A DNA stretch of 64,000 bases from Xylanibacter brevis ATCC 19188 (GTDB taxonomy: Bacteria > Bacteroidota > Bacteroidia > Bacteroidales > Bacteroidaceae), in NCBI RefSeq assembly GCF_000621725.1, contig NZ_JHXM01000012.1, positions 1 to 64,000 of the forward strand, in the 5' to 3' direction. Made by a program: the position numbers and the translations under genes. The notes under the pieces are model-generated. The model was not told the origin of the DNA and ran no database searches. It worked only from the letters and a program-made list of their open reading frames with translations. This document shows positions 18,152 through 25,137 of the stretch, one piece after another. Positions within the stretch are counted from its first letter, which is position 1, and each line of letters starts with the position of its first letter.

Positions 18152-20264
18152 TGTTGTTTGATTTTAATGTTGAGTAATGTTTATTATAGTTTATCTTTTT
18201 GCCGTGATTATATCGTAGGATTAGCGATGCATAGACCGTGGTGCCGGGCGTGGTGGTCCCAAGATGGCGCAGGTGGGGCGTGCGATCCACATAGTTGAAC
18301 AGGTTGTCGATGCCTGCCTCTACCCTACAGGTGGTGGTTTTCATGTGGAAGAGGTCATGATTGGTAGACAGACGCCACAGCTGGTAACCCTTACCATTGC
18401 CGTAGTTCTCGTAATATCGCGTGGAAGAAGCACGACCATAGAGTCCTACGCCGAGGCGGTACGACGGAGTGAAACGATGGTTCCAGGTCAGGAAGACATT
18501 ACCCTTGTGATGGGCTGTTCCATCGATTGTCATGCGGCGCAGCTGTTCGGTATCCTCGTTATAGACACTGCCTCGTGCCTGCAACAGGCTATAGCCGCCA
18601 CCCACCTGGATTTCCTTGGTCACGTTCCACTTCACATTGAAGTCAAGACCGGTGGTATAGGCATCCTCCAGGTTCTTGTACTGTCTGACAAAAGCTGGCG
18701 CATACTGTATCAGAAGGTCGGCAGGCGCCTGCTGCTTGGGGATGGTGACCAGGTTTATCATATGGTCAACCTTATTGTAATAGCCCGTCAGACTGACGGT
18801 GAGCTGGCGGATGTGATACTCCGTGCTAAGCGAGAAGTAATTGCTGGTCTGAGGTTTCAGATCGGTATTACCCAAGAACAGGCGCACGCCACCCATGTCG
18901 CGCACATAGCGATAGTGCAACTCTTTGGGTGTAGGCGACTTGAAGCCTTGTGCCCACGAGGCTCGCAACACCACGTCGCCCACGCTCCACATGGTGCTTA
19001 TCTTAGGCGTGAGGTGCAGTCCAAACTGCTGGTTGTGGTCCAGACGGAGTCCCATCGTGACGTTTAGGTTTGTCAAGGGGTTCCATTCGTCCTGCGCATA
19101 GATGGCCTGTGTCCAGTCTGTCACGCGATCCTTATTAATACGTAAAGGAGCCTTCAGCCAGTCAAAGCGATAATCATAGCCTGTGCTCAGGCGATGATGC
19201 TCCGACAAGCGGAAGACTCCTTTCAGGTGGGAGAGAAAGCGACGCTGGTCTGCCTGCAGTGCGCGGTCTCCCTTATAATAGATAAAAGGTAATGCGGGAT
19301 TATCACTTTCCACCACCCATCCATTCTCTGACGTGTAGTCGTAGAAGTAAGCATGGCGGTTCCAACTGATGTCGGCACTAAGCTGAGTGCCATTCTTTCG
19401 CTGCCAAGACCAGCCCGACGAGACGGCAGCATCATCATAGGACAGGTCGTAGCCATGCACATCGGCAAAGGAATACTTGCCGTTAGGACGGTAGATTCGT
19501 TTATGATACATCATCCCTTCAGCATAGACTTCCATGCCACTCATCGGATGGTACGACAGGCGTTCGGCCACCTGCCATAGCTCGTTTCTGTTGACTGTCT
19601 TATTGCGTGAATCCGTCACAACTCTGCCACCTATCTGGGTAGGGTCTTCCACCCCGGTATTCTGCCAACCATCACTGTGACGGAAGTGGAAGTTGGTGTA
19701 GCTTCTAAAGCGTCCGAAAGCTATGCCTACGCCATTATGCTGACGCAGGTCGCCATAGCTTCCGCCGCGTGTCTCATGGTCTATTTGAATACTGCTTTCT
19801 TGCTTGCGTGTAATAATGTTGATAACACCTGCAATGGCATCGCTGCCGTAGAGAGCCGATGCCGCCCCCTTCACTATTTCAATGCGCTCGATACGTGCCG
19901 GATCAATGAGCCCCAGGTCGTTCTGTCCGCCATTGTCGCCATGCAGTCGTTTGCCGTCCAGCAAGATCAGCACATAGCTATTGCCCAGACCGTTCAGCTG
20001 CAGATGGGAACCCATATCGTCTTCGTTGAAGGCAAAGCTAGCCGACAGACTGCTCAGGACCTCTTCGATGCTACGCCCTGCAAACTGTTGCAGGTCACGA
20101 CTCGTAATCACCTCGGTCTGAACAGGCGCTGTGCGCAGCAGATGCCGAGTACCTGTACCCGTCACCACCACCTCTTGCAGGCTGTCGCCCTGCAGCACTT
20201 TCTGGGCTTGTATGGCTGGCAAGATGCTTAACAGCAATCCTGCCACTATTGCGATGCGTTTCAT
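18138..20264 (-). CDS. TonB-dependent receptor, riboswitch-controlled (BtuB-like)
   Basis: 708 residues with a signal peptide ending near IQAQ. A short TonB-box-like region (DSLQEVVVTG) precedes the plug domain, which shows 'DGKRLHG' and 'IERIEIVKGAASALYGSDAIAGVINIITRK'-type sequence around residues 105-155. A 22-strand barrel follows, ending in a C-terminal aromatic segment. There is no carboxypeptidase-like N-terminal domain, so it is BtuB-like rather than SusC-like. The cobalamin riboswitch upstream indicates transport of cobalamin, a corrinoid or cobalt. The cobaltochelatase-like lipoprotein follows with a 14-base overlap. Confidence 0.88.
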   Translation of the reverse strand: MKRIAIVAGLLLSILPAIQAQKVLQGDSLQEVVVTGTGTRHLLRTAPVQTEVITSRDLQQFAGRSIEEVLSSLSASFAFNEDDMGSHLQLNGLGNSYVLILLDGKRLHGDNGGQNDLGLIDPARIERIEIVKGAASALYGSDAIAGVINIITRKQESSIQIDHETRGGSYGDLRQHNGVGIAFGRFRSYTNFHFRHSDGWQNTGVEDPTQIGGRVVTDSRNKTVNRNELWQVAERLSYHPMSGMEVYAEGMMYHKRIYRPNGKYSFADVHGYDLSYDDAAVSSGWSWQRKNGTQLSADISWNRHAYFYDYTSENGWVVESDNPALPFIYYKGDRALQADQRRFLSHLKGVFRLSEHHRLSTGYDYRFDWLKAPLRINKDRVTDWTQAIYAQDEWNPLTNLNVTMGLRLDHNQQFGLHLTPKISTMWSVGDVVLRASWAQGFKSPTPKELHYRYVRDMGGVRLFLGNTDLKPQTSNYFSLSTEYHIRQLTVSLTGYYNKVDHMINLVTIPKQQAPADLLIQYAPAFVRQYKNLEDAYTTGLDFNVKWNVTKEIQVGGGYSLLQARGSVYNEDTEQLRRMTIDGTAHHKGNVFLTWNHRFTPSYRLGVGLYGRASSTRYYENYGNGKGYQLWRLSTNHDLFHMKTTTCRVEAGIDNLFNYVDRTPHLRHLGTTTPGTTVYASLILRYNHGKKINYNKHYSTLKSNNNEED

Positions 20265-20282
20265 GAATCTCTTTTTAAAGAT

Positions 20283-20318
20283 AAAAGAGAACGTACTATC
20301 TCACGACAGGACGTTCTC
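20283..20318 (-). terminator. Terminator-like expression platform of the left riboswitch
   Basis: Leftward, an 8-bp stem (GAGAACGT with ACGTTCTC, 20318-20287) with a 16-nt loop is followed by TTTTATC, only about 20 bases before the receptor ATG. This fits termination controlled by the upstream cobalamin aptamer. Confidence 0.6.
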
Positions 20319-20429
20319 CTGACTTATTACTTATATAATAATACACACATGCACAGTTATGGTTGTACACAATTCTACGTCTTGTCAATGCTAGCACCAT
20401 ATGCTCTTACATCGAAAGCATATCGGCAA

Positions 20430-20612
20430 TTTCCTACAAGAGGCTGGTCTTCTGACTTTCCTCCACTCTCAAGCGCCTTCTCGTCCAAATGGACAATGGC
20501 GTTTATGCTTAAGAGCCATAATGGAGTTCACAGCTGCGGGACAGTTGGAGATTTTCACCCCTATTCCCAATTAAGCGCGGCTAAGCGCACCTCTGTGGGC
20601 AGTGTTTTTTTA
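20430..20612 (-). ncRNA. Cobalamin riboswitch upstream of the left TonB receptor
   Basis: On the minus strand the conserved core is present in order: AATTGGGAATAGGGGTGAAA, then CTCCAACTGTCCCGCAGCTG, a variable stem, and the 3' block GTCAGAAGACCAGCCTC (20456-20440). This matches the class that binds adenosyl- or methyl-cobalamin. Binding should reduce expression of the receptor and of the cobaltochelatase-like gene. The promoter -7 box (TAACTTTG) is at 20634-20627. Confidence 0.92.
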
Positions 20613-20626
20613 CAACATTGCGGGTG

Positions 20627-20634
20627 CAAAGTTA
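20627..20634 (-). promoter_or_regulatory. -7 box of the left riboswitch transcript
   Basis: TAACTTTG on the minus strand. It lies 45 bases from the divergent TACCTTTG box, so the two transcripts start back to back. Confidence 0.65.
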
Positions 20635-20678
20635 CACTTTTTTTTGAACAAACAACAACTTTAGTCAAAAAAATGTTG

Positions 20679-20686
20679 TACCTTTG
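20679..20686 (+). promoter_or_regulatory. -7 box of the right riboswitch transcript
   Basis: TACCTTTG, followed within 10 bases by the 5' side of the right cobalamin aptamer. Confidence 0.65.
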
Positions 20687-20691
20687 CTGCC

Positions 20692-20862
20692 GATTTGGTG
20701 ATTCCTCCGTGTTTCACTGGGGAAGAGAGGGAATCAGGTGTAAAACCTGAACAGTGCCCGCTACTGTAATCTTCATTATGGAAAAGTCAACAGAAAGCCA
20801 CTGAAGCTACTTCGGGAAGGCAGACTTTTTTGAGGGAGAGAGTCAGGAAACCTGCCAAAGAA
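20692..20862 (+). ncRNA. Cobalamin riboswitch upstream of the right TonB receptor
   Basis: Core elements in order: GAGGGAATCAGGTGTAAAAC, then CTGAACAGTGCCCGCTACTG, a variable region with a CACTGAAG...CTTCGGGAAGG part, and the 3' block AGTCAGGAAACCTGCC (20841-20856). It heads the transcript for the receptor, a lipoprotein, cbiL, cbiA-cbiP and cbiB. It differs from the left aptamer in its variable arms, so it is not a recent copy. No clear terminator follows; control of translation is likely. Confidence 0.93.
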
Positions 20863-20938
20863 GGGAGCAGACAATGTTTGCTCTACAAACAAAACAGATA
20901 CAACGTGGATGCCTCGGGACAAGGCCCAACAGTTAACA

Positions 20939-23098
20939 ATGAAAACAACTACCCACATTATCCTTGCGATGATGCCCATCATGCTGTGGATTGGCGGTAT
21001 GACGACAGCCTCAGCACAGAAGTCACGGAAGAGCCACATGCGCGATTCTGTGACCCTATCCGATGTGACCATCACCGGCAAGAGCAAAATACAACAACTG
21101 CGCGAAGGTGCGCTGACAGTGAATGCCGTTGACATTCGCTCTTTTGCAGGCAGCATCAACAATCTGAACAACATTATCGATCGAACGGCAGGGGTTAAGA
21201 TTCGCGAGGAAGGCGGGCTGGGTTCCGACTTCGACTTGAGCATCAATGGTATGTCTGGCAATGCCGTGCGCTACTTTATCGATGGCATTCCCCTCGACGT
21301 AAAAGGCTCGGGTGCCACACTGGCCAATCTGCCCATCAGCCTCATCGACCGTGTAGAGATATATAAAGGTGTGGTGCCTGTCTGGTTGAACAGCGATGCA
21401 CTGGGTGGCGCCATCAACATAGTCACCAATCAGCGAAAGTCCAACTATCTGGATGTGTCTTATGGCGTAGGTTCTTTCCACACCCATAAGGCCGACTTCA
21501 ACGCACAATATATCTTCAAGAATGGACTGACCATCCGCCCTACCCTTGGCTTCGACTATTCCAAAAACGACTACACAATGAAAGGTGTGGAACTGTGGGA
21601 CGAGGCTGTGCGAAAATACCTTCCTCAAAACCGCAAGCGCTTTCACGATGACTACCTTTCTTTCATAGGTCAGATGGAAGTGGGGGTCAAAGACAAATGG
21701 TGGACAGACGAATTCTTTATCAGCACCAGCTACCTGCAGACCAACAAGGAACTGCAGACCGGACAGGTACAGACACGCGTCATCGGTATGGCTGAGCGCA
21801 ATACTACGGCCTGGAGCGTTGGTGCCCGCTACCAGAAGCGCCACTTCCTGACGGAAAACCTTAGCGCCAACCTTTCCTTTTCACATACCTGGGACCATTC
21901 TATAGCAACGGACACTGCCCATCGCCAATATGACTGGAATGGCGATTATATTTATAGCGGACGCAACGAGATTAACGGCAGGAATTTCCAGTTACGACAT
22001 ATCAAACGTCCTACAACGGTGGTTCGTGCCGAATTGAACTATCATCTTTCCGACCAACACATGTTTGATTTCACCTACACCATGAATCGCATTGGCAATC
22101 ATCGATGGGACGAAGTGGATAAGGAGTTTACACCGGCTAACGATGTGTTGGCCAAACATATCATTGGCTTGGCATACAACCAGTCACTGTGGCAAGGCAG
22201 AATGTATAACACATTCTTTCTCAAAGACTACATCAACCACCTGTCAGTGGAACAAACCGACTTGGCTTTCCTCACTAACTCACGCGACGTCAAGGGCAGC
22301 AACACCAAGAACCATTTTGGCGGTGGCATCGGTACTCGGCTCGAAATTCTCAAGTCGCTGACCATCAAAGCCAGCTATGAGCACAGCACTCGCCTGCCCC
22401 TGGCACGTGAACTACTAGGTAACGGGACCACCATTTATGCCAACATGGCTTTGAAGCCCGAGAGTAGCGACAACCTGAACATAGGACTATTCGGCACCCT
22501 ACGCAGCGGACAACACACATTGTTCTATGAGGCAAACGGTTTCCTTCGCTATGTGGACAACTACATTCAGCCACAGATAGCCGAAAAAGAAGGAATGATG
22601 CAATACAGCAACGAACCTGCCGTACATATCAAAGGTATGGAGGGAGAAATACGCTACGACTGGGACAGCAGGTTACAACTGATAGGAAACATCAGTTGGC
22701 AGGATGCACGCAACCGTCTGCGCTACTTAGACAACGGACAACGGAATGCCACTTTCAACAACCGGGTGCCCAACCGCCCATGGTTGTTTTCATCGGCAGA
22801 GGTGCGCTACACGCTAAAAGATGTCTTTCAAAAAAATGACCACCTGTCACTCTGCGCCGACCATCAGTGGGTACACGGGTTCTTTCTCTCTTGGGAAGCC
22901 TATGGCAGCAAGAGTACCAAAGCACGTATTCCCGAGAAAAACATCGTAGGTGCCAACGCCACTTACACCTGGCACAACCGCCGCTACAGCATCTCGTTGG
23001 ATTGCGAGAACATCTTCGACGCCACCGTTTACGACAACTATAAGTTGCAGAAACCAGGACGCACCCTGTTTGCCAAATTCAGACTATTATTACAATAA
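20939..23098 (+). CDS. TonB-dependent receptor, riboswitch-controlled (cobalamin/corrinoid)
   Basis: 719 residues from the ATG at 20939. An upstream in-frame ATG at 20909 would put ten polar residues before the signal peptide, so I reject it. The signal ends near ASAQ. The plug shows 'SVTLSDVTITGKSKIQQL', 'LSINGMSGNAVRYFIDGIPLDVKG', 'DRVEIYKGVVPVWLNSDALGGAINIVTN', followed by a barrel ending in 'LFAKFRLLLQ'. This is a second receptor unrelated in detail to the left one. It begins the right operon behind a cobalamin riboswitch, so it likely imports cobalamin or its precursors. Confidence 0.88.
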   Translation: MKTTTHIILAMMPIMLWIGGMTTASAQKSRKSHMRDSVTLSDVTITGKSKIQQLREGALTVNAVDIRSFAGSINNLNNIIDRTAGVKIREEGGLGSDFDLSINGMSGNAVRYFIDGIPLDVKGSGATLANLPISLIDRVEIYKGVVPVWLNSDALGGAINIVTNQRKSNYLDVSYGVGSFHTHKADFNAQYIFKNGLTIRPTLGFDYSKNDYTMKGVELWDEAVRKYLPQNRKRFHDDYLSFIGQMEVGVKDKWWTDEFFISTSYLQTNKELQTGQVQTRVIGMAERNTTAWSVGARYQKRHFLTENLSANLSFSHTWDHSIATDTAHRQYDWNGDYIYSGRNEINGRNFQLRHIKRPTTVVRAELNYHLSDQHMFDFTYTMNRIGNHRWDEVDKEFTPANDVLAKHIIGLAYNQSLWQGRMYNTFFLKDYINHLSVEQTDLAFLTNSRDVKGSNTKNHFGGGIGTRLEILKSLTIKASYEHSTRLPLARELLGNGTTIYANMALKPESSDNLNIGLFGTLRSGQHTLFYEANGFLRYVDNYIQPQIAEKEGMMQYSNEPAVHIKGMEGEIRYDWDSRLQLIGNISWQDARNRLRYLDNGQRNATFNNRVPNRPWLFSSAEVRYTLKDVFQKNDHLSLCADHQWVHGFFLSWEAYGSKSTKARIPEKNIVGANATYTWHNRRYSISLDCENIFDATVYDNYKLQKPGRTLFAKFRLLLQ

Positions 23099-23133
23099 AT
23101 ATTTTCAACTTAATTAATCAGAAATACAAGACA

Positions 23134-24402
23134 ATGAAAAAGCTAAGTTTCATTCATTCACTGATGGCAGTACTACTGATGACTGCCTCTTTCACCGCTT
23201 GCGAAGACGACGAAACAAGTAATGAACAAACCAAGGAAGAGAGCACCGCTCACTACGACCTGACCTGTACAGTCGGCAAGTACGGCGGTATGAGCAAAAC
23301 CGAGACCCACATCACACTAAGCACTGCGTCGCTGAGCAATCCCGACACGCTGATATCTTTCGATGGCAATGGTGTCGAGATTACCGATTATACTATTGAG
23401 AGCATCTACGATGATGAGTTCATGTATCAGGTTCCTTCTTCTAAGGATCGTTTCTCAAAGTTGAAGTTGAAAGACAACCAGCTGATGGTCATACAGGAGC
23501 AGAAGTTCGATAAGAACACCTATGCTCCACGTAACTACACCCACGCATGGCTCAACAAGAACACCTTGCTCATCATGTCAACCGACGATGCTCACACCAA
23601 GGTGATATGGACCAAGCTGAACACCACCGATATGAGCATCATCGCCGAAGGAACCGTTGCCGGTATTCAGGTGGCAGAGGGTTACAACGTGCTTTCGACC
23701 AGTGGTTTGTTGGCCTATCGTAAGAGCGACAACAAACTGTTCTATTTCTACAACAACAAAGGTGTGACCAGCGGAAGCAACAAGAGCACCAACGAGCCCT
23801 TCTTCCGTATTGCTGTGATCAACCCTGAGAGCATGGAGGTAGAGCAGGAGATTATCAATAAAGAAGCTGCCCAGATGCAAGGTTCTGCCTATGGCGAACT
23901 GCTGCAGGATTTCATCTTCTTCGATAAAGACGACAACCTGTATCTCACGGCTTTCAACACCGTCAGCAAAAAGAATTATGGTTGCCTGCTGCGCATCAAG
24001 AAGGGTGAGTACGACTTCGAAGCCGGCTACAATGCTTTCCCCGATACCAAAGGCAAGATTCTAACCATCCAGTATCTGGGCGGCGACAAGGCACTGGTTT
24101 ACTCTGGCGACAACACCGTGGGCACTGGCATCCAGGACGTGGCTTACTATTACTCTGTTGTTGACCTGAACGCCAAGACAGCTACTCGTTTGCAGTACAA
24201 CGGTGAAGATTTGCCCTACAGTGCCGGCAGTTTCTCTCAGCGTTCTGTTTACAACGCCAAGGAGAATAAGGCATATTTTGGCATCAGCAACGACACCGAG
24301 AACCGCATCTACATCTACGATGTGGCCACTGGCAGCGTGACAAAAGGTGCCCAGTTGGCGTCTGGTATCTACTTCGATCAGATTCGTTTCTTTGAAAAAT
24401 AA
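23134..24402 (+). CDS. DUF4374-like lipoprotein partnered with the TonB receptor
   Basis: 422 residues with a lipobox FTAC (Cys23). The body consists of repeating strand patterns such as 'LLIMSTDDAHTKVIW' and 'LFYFYNNKGVTSG' that read like a beta-propeller. I relate it to the DUF4374 group by these features, with moderate confidence. In Bacteroidetes, surface-exposed propeller lipoproteins (BtuG, for example) capture cobalamin and pass it to their TonB receptor. A similar task is a reasonable inference here, because it lies 35 bases after a riboswitch-controlled receptor, but sequence similarity to BtuG cannot be claimed from reading alone. Confidence 0.68.
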   Translation: MKKLSFIHSLMAVLLMTASFTACEDDETSNEQTKEESTAHYDLTCTVGKYGGMSKTETHITLSTASLSNPDTLISFDGNGVEITDYTIESIYDDEFMYQVPSSKDRFSKLKLKDNQLMVIQEQKFDKNTYAPRNYTHAWLNKNTLLIMSTDDAHTKVIWTKLNTTDMSIIAEGTVAGIQVAEGYNVLSTSGLLAYRKSDNKLFYFYNNKGVTSGSNKSTNEPFFRIAVINPESMEVEQEIINKEAAQMQGSAYGELLQDFIFFDKDDNLYLTAFNTVSKKNYGCLLRIKKGEYDFEAGYNAFPDTKGKILTIQYLGGDKALVYSGDNTVGTGIQDVAYYYSVVDLNAKTATRLQYNGEDLPYSAGSFSQRSVYNAKENKAYFGISNDTENRIYIYDVATGSVTKGAQLASGIYFDQIRFFEK

Positions 24403-24407
24403 AACGT

Positions 24408-25121
24408 ATGACTCCTATCACATTCCTATCGCTGGGACCTGGTGACCCCGAGTTGCTGACATTGAAAGCTGTAAAGACGCTAAAAGAAGCCGACATTGTC
24501 ATGGTGCCTGCGACAAGAAGTACTGAGGGGACATTGCGATCACGTGCCACCGAGATTATTGGCGAGTGGTGCGACAACAACCGCCTGAGGGTCTTCGAGC
24601 TGCCTATGCTCAAGGACCGTCAGGCGGTTTCTTTGGTTTACGATGCCATCTACAACGATTGTGCCAAGTGTTACCATGAGGACCAACGGGTGGTTGTTGC
24701 CGTCGAAGGCGATGTCAGCATCTATGCCTCCATCCACTACGTGATGGACCGACTTCAGAGTCAAGGCATACCCACTGTTCAGTCGGCCGGCATCCCTTCG
24801 TTTATTGCTGCCGCTGCCGAGGCAGGACTCTCGCTGGTTAGTCAGCAACAGCGACTCACCATTCTCCCAGGCGATGCCGATATAGAAACGCTTCGTCAGC
24901 TATTGGATAGTAATCATGTGGTCGTCGTAATGAAACTCTCGCAATGTCAGGAGGTAGTGAAGAGTCTGTTGCAGCAAGAAGCACATATCACATGCCATTA
25001 TTTCGAGAATGTAGGTATGTCGAATGCTTTCCACACCACCAATTTTGAGGAAATCATAGCCCGACAGATGCCTTATTTCTCAATTTGCATCCTTTCGGCT
25101 TCTCCAATTCAGAATAAATAA
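24408..25121 (+). CDS. cbiL: Cobalt-precorrin-2 C(20)-methyltransferase
   Basis: 237 residues, normal for CbiL/CobI. Tetrapyrrole methylase signatures are present: 'FLSLGPGDPELLTLKA' at 5-20, 'VVAVEGDVSIYAS' near 97-109, and 'PTVQSAGIPSFIAAAA' near 122-137. The enzyme uses S-adenosylmethionine to methylate C-20 of cobalt-precorrin-2. It starts 5 bases after the lipoprotein gene and is under the right riboswitch. Its 3' end is followed by a TATCTTTG box just before the next gene. Confidence 0.94.
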   Translation: MTPITFLSLGPGDPELLTLKAVKTLKEADIVMVPATRSTEGTLRSRATEIIGEWCDNNRLRVFELPMLKDRQAVSLVYDAIYNDCAKCYHEDQRVVVAVEGDVSIYASIHYVMDRLQSQGIPTVQSAGIPSFIAAAAEAGLSLVSQQQRLTILPGDADIETLRQLLDSNHVVVVMKLSQCQEVVKSLLQQEAHITCHYFENVGMSNAFHTTNFEEIIARQMPYFSICILSASPIQNK

Positions 25122-25122
25122 C

Positions 25123-25130
25123 TATCTTTG
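25123..25130 (+). promoter_or_regulatory. Possible internal promoter before cbiA-cbiP
   Basis: TATCTTTG, ending 7 bases before the ATG at 25138. A -33 TTG is not obvious, so it is weaker than the other promoters here. If used, the message would be almost leaderless. Confidence 0.45.
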
Positions 25131-25137
25131 TCGCCGT

